Shown here: piece by piece, positions 31,589 to 44,497 of the stretch
Layout: every line of letters starts with the position of its first letter
How positions within the stretch are numbered: position 1 is the first letter of the stretch
NCBI GenBank assembly: GCA_028274465.1
Contig: CM051457.1
Coordinates: 105,523,982-105,587,981, forward strand
DNA length: 64,000 bases
Reading direction: 5' to 3'
Origin: Plantago ovata
Lineage: Eukaryota; Streptophyta; Magnoliopsida; Lamiales; Plantaginaceae
Notes under the pieces: model-generated
The model's input: the letters and a program-made list of their open reading frames with translations, nothing else
What the model was told of the DNA's origin: nothing
Database searches by the model: none
Program-made: the position numbers and the translations under genes

Positions 31589-33371
31589 ATATCTTTGTCC
31601 AGCATTGTGAGTTTATCAGATAAAATCAAATTTGTGTTCATGTGATTTAAAAAGTTAAACATGATGGTTGCGAAAATATAAACATCAATTATTCTCATGA
31701 AAACGTTGACTATTTTATGTAAAAAATATACTATATCTGACTCGGTTATTACTTGAGGTTAATTTTGTGAAGTAATATATTAGGTTTCTTTATACGATCT
31801 ATAAGGTTTTTATATACATCTAAACGGTTTTCTTTTTCTAAAGCAAAGGTTTTCTTATTGGATGTTCAAGGTTATGTTTCGTATTTAAATTTAATCCCTC
31901 ATGCAAGAAGTTCATGTTTAACAAAAACTATCAATGGACTCGTAAACATGATTTTTTTTATGTAAAATATTTATATCTTTGAATTATGAGTTTTTTTTAA
32001 GATAAAATCAAATTTGTGTTCTTGTGTTTCACACATTTTGAACATGACGATAGTGAAAATATAAACATCACTTATTCTGATGAAAACATGCACTATTTTA
32101 TATAAAATATATATACTATTTCTATATGGATTGTTACTTGAGATTTAGTTAAATAATCTATAAGGGTTCTTTATACAATTTAAAAGCTTTTATTTTTCTG
32201 AAGAAAATGTTTTCATATTGGATGTTCAAGGTTTTTATAAAAAATCTAGAAGGTTTTTCCTAAATGTTTAAAGGTTTTGAAATTTTGGTTGTAATAACGT
32301 TTATTATAATGAAAAATTAAACTTTTTAAGGTTTCTATACAAGATATGGACTACTCAAACCCTTGAAACATGAAAACACAATCTGAGTGTAACGGTCTTA
32401 ATTAGGGCTTAGGGATCAGATAGGGTGCAGGGATAATTAAGCATTTGTCGGACATATATCGTTACTTTTCTGTTGATACCAACACTATTTAGATATTTAA
32501 AAAAATATATATATAATTTTTCTAAAACCCTAAGAGGGGATTGGTGAACCCAAAATTCCCTTAAACTGATATAACTATGTTCGGATACTACGGTCTTAAT
32601 TAGGGTTTAGGGTTAGGATGGGTTGCAGGGCACCTAACCCTAAGCCCTAATTAAGCGTTTTTCGGGGTACTGAAGCGTTATTACAACCAAAATAACAAAC
32701 TTTAAGCATTATAGAAGAACTCTTAGGTATATTGTAGGGAAACCTTGAACAGTGATATATTATAACCACCAATATCTCAAAACTTTTAATCATCTTTTAA
32801 TAAACCTTAAATATCCAATATGAAAATCTTGATCATCTCATACAAAAACCTTAATCATCTTAGATAAAAACCGTTCTTTCACAAAAAAGAAACCTTCTCC
32901 GTTATTTGCAATTTAAGAACTTAAACATGGATGTATTTATGTAAAACACATGGACATCTCTACTACTTGAAAAAGATATTTTTTGAAATAAAATCAACTT
33001 TGTGCTTTCATAAAAATACTTCATGTTTAATACACAATAGTTAATGTTTTAGAAGGAATTATCAATGGACTTTGAAACATGGTTTGGATTTGTATCATTG
33101 AGTTCTCTCTCGGTTCATGTCTAAACCATGCTCTTGTTTTATTTAATAAAATATTTAACCGTTTCAAAATGAAGATAACAAAATAAAAAAAAAAAAAAAA
33201 AAACATTAAGTATTTTATATTAAAGATGAAGTAAAAATATGTAAATATTCATTAATAAAACATCTATTGAATGTTTATCATCATCACCGGCATCTTCTTC
33301 AATTCAAAATCATTAATCATATAAATGATGCTACGTTACATTTAACATTGATTGATTGGTGTGAAAATCTA
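31589..33371. repeat. AT-rich DNA with an old ~390-bp duplication and telomere-like words
   Basis: Segments starting ~31620 and ~32002 (GATAAAATCAAATTTGTGTTC, then AAAATATAAACATCA) are diverged direct copies. Around 32390-32660, TTAGGGTTTAGGGTTAGG and CCTAACCCTAAGCCCTAATT-type words occur in both orientations and can fold. There is no gene. Neither block is a telomere, because the words are few and degenerate. Confidence 0.55.
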
Positions 33372-34230
33372 TCTATATATTAAAGGAGAAAGATTTGTGC
33401 CACACTCTTCTATTCCTATTAGTCCATTATTTTATTCTTGCCACATGTCTTAAATTTATTCATCTAATTTACAATTCTATATTTCACCATATATATTCAT
33501 TATTTTTATTTTAATATCATCATTCTCAAATATATACATATTAATTAAAAAATAGATATTATGTTCAAAACGATTTTTAATATATATTATTAAGTCATGC
33601 TCTTATTTTTTACATGTGCCACAATCTTCTATTCTTATTGGTCCATTATTTTATTCTCGCCACATGTCTTAAATCTATTAATCTAATTTACAATTCTACA
33701 TTTCACCATATATATTCATTATTTTTATTTTAATATCATTATTCTCAAATAAATATATACATATTAAAAAATAGATATTATTATGTTCAAAACAATTTTT
33801 AGTATATATTATGAATTAAAATTATTTGGCATTATTATGAAACACAGATACTAAAAGTAATTTAGTTTTGCTATTTGTACAAAAATTAATATAAAAAATA
33901 TAGAAAGATTGAATTAAAGAAATTGTGCAAGTAAATAATTTTTCTATGTTAAAAATAAAGATCACGTAGATTGTGGATTGTTTTTTTAAGTCTACTATAT
34001 CCTCAGAGTGCGGTGTCACAAACTCGACTATTTGGCATTATTATGAAATATGTATACTAAAAGTAATTTAGTTTTGATATTTGTAAAAACATTTATATAA
34101 AAATCTAGAAAGATTGAATTAAAGAAATTATGCAAGTAAATAATTTTTCTATGTTAAAAATAGAGATCACGTAGATTGTGGAATTTGTTTTTGAAGTCTA
34201 TTATATCCTCAGAGTGTTGAGTCACAAACT
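33372..34230 (+). mobile_element. Possible Helitron-like element (5' end only) with two internal tandem duplications
   Basis: TCTATATATTAAAGGAGAAA directly after an A at 33371 is typical of 5' ends of some plant Helitrons. Inside, ~33392-33600 is repeated at ~33617-33815 and ~33820-34015 at ~34028-34230, both diverged. I found no matching hairpin-CTRR 3' end, so the assignment is weak. No coding sequence. Confidence 0.35.
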
Positions 34231-34867
34231 CGGCAAAATATTCACCCGTCGCAGTTAATTATTCAACTTACCCGCCATAGACAGGTCGGCTATAATATTG
34301 TATCTTCACATTTATTTATTGTATCTATGCACTTAACATATAATTTTATATATTACAAAGTTCAGTTATTTTTCTTCACACATATTTTTCTCCAAAATAT
34401 TTTATTTGTATAATTATTTTTCAATAATTTTAGTTTTTTGTATGAATCATTTTAATATTATTTAGTACGAAAAGTATTTAAAATTTATATTAATATATTT
34501 GTATATCTATTAAATGAGAATATTAAACTTCCTCCGTAAAAAAATTGTTCTAGGGTAATAGGTTGGGCTCGGACGGGTAATACGGATTTTGGGTTTAGGA
34601 TATGATGATTTATTAACATCCCAATCTCCCACAAGATAATTTTAATATTTTTTCTAACATTTTCTTCTATATTAAAATTTAAAACATTATTCATCATTAT
34701 GTAATCGTAATCCAAATATGTATATATTCTACAAAGGAGGAAGTTTTCATACTTATTCCTTCAACCACATGGCATTTCAACTTCACTTTATGTCCATTTT
34801 GATTGGTCGAATGTTTTTCACATAGTAAAGTGTCTATTTCACAATAATTCCGAATATTAATTAATTA
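34231..34867. other. AT-rich intergenic, nothing recognised
   Basis: No exon, repeat or RNA gene that I can support. Confidence 0.5.
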
Positions 34868-36070
34868 TGTTCGACAGGTCTCTTTTGCAATACGCTATAA
34901 GAACACTAAATGCGTTCGACAGGTCTATTCCACAATACTTTAGAATACTATTTGTATTTGGTTGGTCTCTCCCTCAATACCTAAGAACACCAACTGTATC
35001 CGACGAGTCTATTCACAATACTGTAGAACACTATTATGTCCAGCGGGTCTATTCGATAATTCTTTGGATCACGAACTGTATTTGGGTTTATTTCTCAAAT
35101 TAAACTTCATATCACTAACCATGATTGACGGGTCTATTCCGCAATACATTATAACACTAATTGCGTTTGACGGGTCTATTTGGCACTACATTAAAACACT
35201 AACTGCGGTCGGCGGTCCTATTCACAATACTTTAGAACAGTAATTGCATTTGACGGATCAATTCTGCAGTACTTTAGAACATTAATTGTGTTCGGTGAGT
35301 CTTTTCGATAATGCATTAAACACAAACTTTAGAACACTAAATTCAGTTGGTGGATCTGTCCGCAATACTTAGAACACTAATTAAATATATTCGACGGGTC
35401 TACTTCACAATACTTTGGAACACTAACCGTGGACGACGGATTTATGACACAATACTTTAGTACACTAATTGTGTTCGATAGGTCTATTGCACAGTACATT
35501 AGAACACTAAATATATTCGCAATACTTTAAAACATTAATTGCGTTTGACGGGTCTATTCGACGATGCTTGAACTATATCTGATGGTATTCCGCAATACTT
35601 TAGACCACTAATTGCGGTTGACGGGGATATTCCACAATAGTTTAAAACACTAATTGCGTTTGACAGGCCTACAATACTTTAAAACATTAATTGTGTTCAA
35701 CGGATCTATTCACTAATACTTTAAAACACGAACTTTAGAACATTAGATGCGGCCAACAGCTCTATCTCGCAATACTCGAGATACGTTCGACGGGTTTATT
35801 CGACAATACTTTAGAACACTAACGGTGACCGACAGGTCTATTTCACAATATTTTAGAACACTAACTATTTTCTACTGGTCTGTTGCACAATATTTTAAAA
35901 TACTAATTGCGTTCGACGGGTCTATTCACATTACTTTAGAACATTAACCGCATTTGACATGTCTATTTGGCAATACTTGAACTATATTTGACGGATATTC
36001 CGCAATACTTTAAAACACTAACCTCAGTTTACGACGCTATTCCATAATACTATAAAACACTAATTGCGTT
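34868..36070. repeat. Degenerate minisatellite, unit about 43 bp, ~27 copies
   Basis: Head-to-tail copies of a unit close to GACGGGTCTATTCCGCAATA + CTTTAGAACACTAATTGCGT + TC fill 1.2 kb. Copies vary by substitutions and small indels, and some carry partial units. It looks like a local, old satellite-like array. Short frames through it are artefacts. Confidence 0.92.
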
Positions 36071-36293
36071 GGAAACTCAACGGGTTATTATTATTTGTAA
36101 TTAAATTTACTATTTCCCATCGACGGGTTATTTACTAGTACTTTTTATTTCTTTCCGATTAGACTTGATATAAAATTCATCCAATACACTCGGAAGATAA
36201 GATAGGTCAGCCCATTTCAAGTACTTCCTTACGTTATAGAAGTAAGAAAGACTACAACAATGTTAGATGCTGAATACAAAATGGGTTTACATT

Positions 36294-36492
36294 GGACTAA
36301 TTGAGACCGTGTAAACTGTGTTTGTCTATCACCAATATGCGGTTAATTTCTAACTTGACTCCTCTGGTGACACCCTTCTCTTCTAACAGCTCAAAGGTAT
36401 CAACTTGTTGAAAATATGCTTGCTGCTGCTGAATAAAATCATCAAGAGGCAACACCCTCCAGCTTTTCATATTCGAGCACCTCTTCTGCATA
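36294..36492 (-). pseudogene. Possible last exon of an unrecognised host gene
   Basis: After an acceptor (TTATGCAG, minus strand at ~36493) an open segment of about 65 codons runs to a stop at ~36297. It encodes KSWRVLPLDDFIQQQQAYFQ, then QVDTFELLEEKGV. The aromatic/acidic pattern (W..LPLDDF...QQ.YF..VD.FEL) looks like a genuine conserved protein tail. I have a vague sense of a cohesion-factor-like C-terminus but cannot confirm it. No upstream exon was found in the window before the gap, so it is either a fragment or the visible end of a gene. Confidence 0.4.
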
Positions 36493-36599
36493 ACAATTTT
36501 ATGCTTTAGACAACTGAGCAAACTAATATGTAAACGTGTGATTTGCAACGAGAACAAGCTAGAAGAACTATGGCATTTAGGGACATGATATGACAATTT

Positions 36600-37001
36600 T
36601 TAAAAGGGTAGAGAAAAGCATGGTAGAATTCAAAGATCCTGTGAAATGGATTTTCAAATAGACACCCTGTCAATATTTCAATGGATGATCATCGGATATA
36701 AATTTATACACACACCTTTCTACTTACTACACCATGAGCTGGGTCTAGCTGAATAAAGGTTTCGATATCAGTGGAATCCCCACGGCTCAACAATGACTTA
36801 ATTCAGCCACAGTTAAAAACTTAACACATTTATGTCAAAACCTTAGCACATTCTTCTCAAGACCTTCACAAATTTATGTCAAAATTCCATCAAACCTTAC
36901 ATATCCAATGTTAAAACCTGGGCACATTTACGTTAAAACCTTTACACATTTATGTCAAAACCTTAAATAAATGTATCGTGTATTTCATCTCGATCAATAT
37001 C
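36600..37001. repeat. Short tandem CACATTTATGTCAAAACCTT repeats before the gap
   Basis: Within 36800-36970 the word CACATTTATGTCAAAACCTT and variants recur about six times. The rest is AT-rich with nothing recognised. Confidence 0.6.
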
Positions 37002-37101
37002 NNNNNNNNNNNNNNNNNNNNNNNNNNNNNNNNNNNNNNNNNNNNNNNNNNNNNNNNNNNNNNNNNNNNNNNNNNNNNNNNNNNNNNNNNNNNNNNNNNN
37101 N
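37002..37101. other. Assembly gap (100 N)
   Basis: One hundred Ns, the usual placeholder for a gap of unknown size. It removes the start of the Athila-like 5' LTR and probably the left end of the Sirevirus. Confidence 1.
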
Positions 37102-40100
37102 ATTTCTTTATTTCGTTGATCAGTTTAACAAAATTATCGTATGTTTGAACTGATTATTATGGCACATTATACTTGACACTTGTCTACCATCAGAAACACA
37201 ATTAGCATTCGTAGTGTTTGAATAATTACGGAACACATTAGGAACGTTAGTTGTTGACAGTCAGACCAGATTATCTTCGTAGTGCTTAATACTTGCAACA
37301 GGACACTAGATTGATTCAAAGATCTCTATGCAAGACCGAGGAATTTATGCATGATTATCGACCCATTATGTTAAGAAGGATCATACTATCACCAATCTCC
37401 ATTATCTGCTTGAAACCCCCTATTGCTATCTGTTTGCTGTTTTCATATTCTTAATTAGATTTGATAAAGCTAGTATAGTCCTGAGAGAACGACACTCGAG
37501 TCATTCTACTACTACACTACGGTTTTCGTTGTAGTTGTGGATTGTCTTTGGCTAATTACAAATTTATTTGACTGAATCTGACACGTTCATCAAATTGGCG
37601 CCGTTGCCGGGGACTATACTCCTTTTTTCTGTTTAATTTGTTTATATTTACAGCTTTAGATTCCTAATTCTTTTAGTTTTAGTTTTCCTTTTTAATCTCT
37701 CTCCTTTCCTAGTTTGTTTCTAATCACCTTTCCTAGTCTGTCACAGATAGTGTATGTCGCATACACGTTCTGCAGGAACACCGCTTGCTAATTCAATTGC
37801 TGAGATCGATAGAGTCTACCACCAAAGAAGGCGACTACTTGAAAGGCGCACACTAGAGGAAATAGAGGAAACCGATTTCTCTGAATCTCTAATTAGTCTA
37901 TTCAAGGAAATCGACGGAATGGCAGAAGCTAGACCACTGAAGGCATGGGTACAACCCACCAAGGATCGTATGAGGGGACCGGCGATAGTTCTTTCGTCTG
38001 CAACCCGAGATCTGGAGATCAAGAACCACGCATTCCAACAACTTCCTAGGTTCTATGGCTTATCAAGGGAAGATGTGATGGGGTACTTGCACGATATCGA
38101 TGATTTCGTCAACCAACTCCCACGACCCGGAGCTGACATAACAACGGATGAGTTAAGGATGAAGGTTTTTGCTATGGGACTTGGCAACAGAGTCAAGTCA
38201 TGGCTAAGTTCTCTTCCAGCAGGCTCGCTGGACACTTGGGAAAAGGTTTTTTCAGCTTTCATGGAGAAATACTTCCCTCACACTCTGACTACCGCGCTTA
38301 AGGCGCAAATCACTGGATTCAAGCAGGACTATGATGAGACCATCTACACCGCGTTCGAGAGGTTCCAAGATCTCACGAACAAGTGCCCTCACCATGGTTT
38401 TGAACTTTCCGGCCTAGTCCAACACTTCTACAATGGACTAACCTTTGAGAACCAACAAGTGGTGGATTTCCAATGCCGAGGCAATATTTGGGAGGAAACC
38501 GCTGAAGCCGTCTGGGCTGTTTTCGAAAGGCTTGCTAAGGGTTCGCAATTCAAGGACCCAAGAGCAATGGTTAGGAGACGTGGACCTGAAGCTCCACCGA
38601 CTCAAGAAGCCCCTATGTACAGGGGGAATGGGGATCAATTCGAATGCTTTACCAACGAATTGAAGCAAGTCCTCAAGAGCGCCACCGGAACAACTGTTTC
38701 GAACGAAGTATGCCGAATATGCAAGAACTATGGGCATGGGGCTCATATGTGTAGATCGGAGTTGGCATACGATGATGGCAACTGGGCTCGAGGAGGAGAA
38801 GAAGAAGCCTTTGCTACGGAGTTTGGCACTGAAGAAGTTAGCTACGGACAAGACGGTAGGAATCCTCGAGGTGGATTTTGGAGAAGAGGATACCGTAACA
38901 ATCAAGGATATGCACCGGCTAACCAAACTTATGGACCTAACTAAGACCGTAGTAGGCTGAACTATGGTAATGATCACTGCGAAAACCCCGCTCCGAAAGA
39001 GCCACCGAAGTCGAATACGGCTCAACTGATGGAGAACTTGCAAAAGATGGTCGATCACACACAAAGTTTTCTCAAACGGTATGAAGAAGATTCCGAGAAG
39101 ACTAGGGCAAGGCTCGATAGGTTGGAAGAGAGCACTAGGCTTTCCCATCAAAAGATGCAGGAGTTGATCGACCGAGGAGCAAGTAGGGAACAAGGCAAAC
39201 TGCCTAGCAGCACTGTGAAATCGAATGCCATTGCATTGGCCGATGATGTACCTGACGAAATCACCATCAGGAAGGTTGTTAGGTGCAAGTGTTGCATGAA
39301 GGAAGAACTTCTACAGGCTGAGAAAGAAGAGAAGGGCCTAGGTTCTGACACGAGTGATGAGGAGCAAGAGGATCCCGAACCACTCCCTAAAAGTTTCGAC
39401 GTTAAGGTAGGGATTGGTGAGCTTGAAGACGTCCGTGCCACACTAGACACGGGATCCTACTCGAACATAATTCCTTTGAATGTGTTTGAAAAGAGCAACA
39501 TTGGAAAACTATCTGAGCAAAGGGCTATAGTACAACTGGCGGATGGATCCTTTATGAGACCTGAGGGCGTTGTGAAAAATGTGTTGGTCAAGATTGGTGA
39601 AGCGTCTATATACACCAATTTCGTAGTTATGCCGGCATCTGCAACTGGAACGGGGGATGTCATACTCTTATGGCAAACATTCTTGACCAAACTACGCTCC
39701 GTGATGGACATTTATCAAAGAACTTGCACCATCGAAGTGAATGGCAAGCAACACGTGTTGCAAGCCATACTTGATCCACCTGAACTGCCTGATATTACTA
39801 CTCACTACTGTGGTCTTGCAGCCTATATTCTTTCTTATTCACAGGTTCGTGGCATGGAAAGGAGATCAATGAAGGGGAAGCCTAGTACCCGCAAAAAGAA
39901 GAGATAGGCGCAGACAGGAGTCGAGTCAAAGACTTTAAACAATGACGCTATCCGGGAGGCAACCCGGAATTTTATCGCTTTCTTTACTGCTTTTCTGCAT
40001 GCATTCATTCTTGAACTATTTGCTTCTCGTATGCGAATTTGTTCATGTCTGTGTCATATATGCTTATGTTCGAGTGAGATTTTTCGAGTGGTTTTTTGAA

Positions 40101-40169
40101 AAAAATTGGTTTCGGGATTTAAACCGCATTTTCTGACATTGGAACCCGTCTCCCCGCATTGGGGAGCAC

Positions 40170-40205
40170 GGGGCGAACCGCCCCACTTGGGGGGCGAACC
40201 GCCCC
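40170..40205. repeat. Paired GGGGCGAACCGCCCC palindromes (internal)
   Basis: GGGGCGAACCGCCCC occurs at 40170-40184 and 40191-40205. The same pair occurs in the element's LTR (43695-43709 and, shortened, 43716-43729) and in the solo LTR near 55785-55805. They are GC-rich islands in AT-rich DNA. Confidence 0.85.
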
Positions 40206-43200
40206 GCGGTTCCAGATCCTTAAAAACGCGGATTTCAACCCCAAAACCTTATTTTCATCATTCTTCTTCATCCATACTCCCAAAAAATCCGAAAAGTGTG
40301 ATTTTGCTTCTAAATCTTCATAACTTCTTCATTTCTTGACCAAATTGAGTGTTCTTTAGCTTAATTAGAAGCCTATTACACGATCTATCATCCTATCCGA
40401 ACAGATTTCATCCTAATTCGTTAGATTTGCATATCTGAGGTATCATCCTTAGAACCCTAATTTTCAAATTTGGGGGTTTTCTATTTTGAGCTTCAATTAT
40501 GCTTATTTGATGCATGGGTATGTTGTTTGTATGATTAGACGTGTTATTTACTATCAATTGCATGCTCAATTTTGCTTGGATTGTTGATTTGGGTATTTTG
40601 CTGCTAGATGATATATCTTATTCTGCAATATGTCTTTATCTTTGATTTCTTGCATATGATTGTGTTTATTGATGTAATGATGGTGGATTTGACATTAGAA
40701 TGCTTAATTGTTGAGTATGAGGATTTATGTTGGTAGAATTTTTGCGCTGCTATGGTATGAATTGAGTCTTGTTATCAAGGATATTGGTTGTCTAGTGAAA
40801 GCATGATGTGATGTATTGCATGTAGTAGTTACATTGGTATGTTGCATGATGAAGGAACTAGGCTAGACATTACGGTTTGGGGAGCTTGATTGTTGATTTT
40901 ATCACTCGTATTTTTCGCTTGTACACTAGCATATATTTGAGTCTGTTTTGTGTCATACGAGGTGCTAATTGCTGTTTGTAGGTACCATACCAAGGGAAGG
41001 GAGCATTCCCGTATGATTGCTGTGAAGAATCATGTTAAGGAAGGTGATCTCGCTGGATGTGCGTTCGAGCCAAGGGGTTTTGCAACAACGTCGTGGATTA
41101 TCCGAGAGGAGGAGCTTGAGTACACCTGGAGTAAGGACTCCTATGCCTATTCATGCACCACCGAAGGGACAGAAACCGTTATTACATCATCACTCCATCA
41201 CAAGGACTGCAAAGTTCGTGTGAACTGGAAGGCACCGGGACATTCTCGCAGTGACGGATTTGATCTTGAGTTCGCAGCTGCTAGAAGGTTCCGAAGCGCT
41301 AGCTTGGTTCCAAAACATAATGACATGGGTACACAGTCCCTCGTTGGGGCGCCCTTTGCCTGCCTCTGAAGTGAACATCATATTGACATCGGGCGGAGCA
41401 ACAGTGGAGAATGTGGTCGAAATTGGAGAAAAAGGTAGAAGACTTCTGAGTATCCGAGCAGCTTACTGAAACCTTCTCGTGGTGTAAAACGTTGGAGGGG
41501 GAGGTTCTGATACCACCGCCCTTTCGCCTTCAACAGTTCACATCCTATTGGAGGGCTACAAGATGGAGAATTCCATAACAGCGGCGGCTAATCTTGAGAA
41601 TTCTACCTGCCACTGCAACTCTACTGGCGATGATGATGGTGACAGTAGTAACGATGAAGGCCATACGGGCAATGATGACTCTGATAGAGGAGTTGATCCT
41701 GACCGGCCTAAAAATGGAACTACCGCAACCACCAAAAGACCTGATGTCACACTATGAAGCTCACAGAGGAGGCCCAATAAATCACAAGCAGCATACTCAG
41801 CCGACCGAGGCCAAACCATGGGGTAACATCTAGTATCACATCTTATTTTCTCATTTTCTTACTGCTAGGGACTAGCGTTAATTTCATGAGGGGGGATGGG
41901 ATTTAAGTGATCTAATGTTGTTAATTTGGAGATTGGCATTGGTAGGATGAGTATAGTACCTCGCATGCTTTATCCGTCTGCATTTGCATTTGCACGTTTA
42001 CTGCTTTCTTAGTTTTATAGGTTGCATTTCACTACATTCATCCTAGGATAGTTTTGCATGTTTTATATGGAGTTTATTGCCGAATTTTTTGAACTTTTTC
42101 ATTGGGTAGATCAACTAGCTATGCCATTAATCGTATGTTTCATCTCTATGAATTAGTTTGAGGTTTTTCTCGCTTGGCTTTTCACATTTATGTATTGCAC
42201 TTAGTTAAGCATGGTAGTCTCGACATCACTTAGTGGTGTTTTCTCTACTGCGGTTCACGAAGGCCTTTATAATAGGATGATGCATGTTAGGGTCTTATAG
42301 TTGTTCCCCGAGTAATTATGTACCTAAGAGGCAACAAGTCTTCACCATGCTTTGAGATTGCTAAATGCCTAGGAAGGAGGTAGTGTGAGGTTGTGTGATC
42401 CTTTGTTTATAACCTATTCTGCCGAATAGGTTTGGGGAGGGGGTTACACCGTCATAGACTTGTTTCTGTTTTTCATTTTTTCGTATCGTGAGTTTATTTT
42501 TCCTTTTCGTAATTTTGTACTCCATCCCATTCTTTCGAATAGGTTTGGGGAAGTAGTGTGAGTCATTTTGTTTCTCTCTTTGTTATGCTACTACTGGCTA
42601 GAAAAAAAAATCGAAAACAAAGAGAAAGATTTCCAGAAAAAAAAAAGAGAAAAAGAAAAAAGAAAAATCTGGAAAGAAAAAAAGAAAAAAAAAGAGAAGA
42701 CCCCAAAAAAGCAAAGAAGGGTCCAAAAAAGAAAAGCCAAAGCAGTTTAGCAAAGTTTGAGTCTTTTCCATTTTTCGTATTGTTCGTAATTGTGTTTTTC
42801 TATTTTTATCTTTTTTGTCTTGAGTGTCATCTGTTCTAGACCACCCTCGTCCTGCCATTCAGGAAGTGGTGAATAGCTTAAGACTTTACTTAAGAGAAGG
42901 GTAGAATAGGGGAGTGTTATCTTTTATAGGGAACCCTCCTTCGTTTGATGAGAGCCAGTATTGGTTCGACCTCTTTTGAGGGAAAGTCTTAACATGGTGG
43001 AACAGCAGTAAGTCCTCAGTTTCATAGGCACGGGGCAACCATTCGTATCTTAGCATGCTTCATTACGTCGTCACTGACTAGGTCCAGGTAGAGAATGTTA
43101 CGAGAGACCATTTTGTCTTGACATAAGTGCTCATGTGGATGTGTATAAGTCAATCGAGGTATTCTTCAACCTATATTCATGCTTTGATTTATATGGTTTT

Positions 43201-44497
43201 TGTTCATATGTTATTTGGTAGATTCAGTAGATTAGTTCATTTTATTTGGCATGAAACACCATTTTTGAGTCTTGCATGTTTTTTGTATTAGGGTCTAGCT
43301 TAGTTGCTTGAGGACAAGCAAAGGTTCGGTTTGGAGAGTTTGATGAATGTGTATTTTACACTTTCATTCGAGTCTTTTTCACCTATTTAGCTATCCTCTA
43401 TGTTAATTTAGCTATATTTTAGTATATTTTATTAGAATAGTGTCACGTTTCCCTTTAGATTTTATTTTACAGGTTTTGGTTGAAATTCGGAGATTTCTGG
43501 GCAATTATATTGAAGTTGACAAGGAATTGGTGTTCCAGAAGCCTATTTGGAGTATCTGAAGGTTTCCGGATAGGATTTGGAGTCTAGGGTCGAATCTGGA
43601 GGTTAGAAGGCCACTAGAAGTCAGAAACCGAGTCCGAAAAGGTGAAGAAATCCAAAACCGCGTCGAAAACGCGGAAATTCCGCGAAATAACTGGGGGGCG
43701 AACCGCCCCAGCCAGAGGCGAACCGCCCCAGAGTTAATTCGGGGCCTATATATAGTGCTCAGTTTTCTCTCCGAAAATCATATCTTTCCAAGCCTACTTT
43801 CTCACCTCTCTCTATAGTTTTAGGTAGGAACTTCCCGGGGCTTGTCCTGGGAGTTCCGTAGCTTAGGGGATACTTTTTCATAGCAGATTGGAGCTCGTAG
43901 GACCACAATCATCCGGAGATTGACAACCTTCGGTAACTTTGTATCTTACAGTTTTATTCTACTTATTTTATCTTCTTTCAATATGTTTTCTTCTATGATT
44001 GTTATTGATTGCATGCCTATTATGAGTAGCTAAACTTATCATTGGTGGTAGTATGTGAATTCTTAGCGAGGGAAGATAATCATGCTAATGGTTATATCGC
44101 GTATTATACTCCGTGTCATTGCTTTATTTCGTTGATCAGTTGTAACCAAAATTCTCGTATGTTGTACTGATTATTATGCACACTTGCACACTTGTCGACC
44201 ATCAGACCAATTATCTTCGTAGTGTTGAATAATTACGGAACACATTAGGACGTTAGTTGTTGACAAGTCAGACCATATTATTTTCGTAGTGCTTAATACT
44301 TGCAACAGGACACTAGATTGATTCAAAGATCTCTATGCAAGACCGAGGAATTTATGCATGATTATCGACCCATTATGTTAAGAAGGACCATACTATCACC
44401 AATCTCCATTATCTGCTTGAAACTCCCTATTGCTATATGTTTGCTGTTTTTATATTCTTAATTAGATTTGATAAAGCTAGTATAGTCCTGAGAGAAC

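Noticed and set aside
32390-32660. True telomere tract
   Set aside because: Too few and too degenerate copies of TTTAGGG, in both orientations.
35000-36000. CRISPR-like spaced repeats
   Set aside because: This is a eukaryotic head-to-tail minisatellite without unique spacers or cas genes.
42558-42839. Lys/Arg-rich 93-residue frame
   Set aside because: Translation of the purine-rich tract common in Athila-like internal regions.
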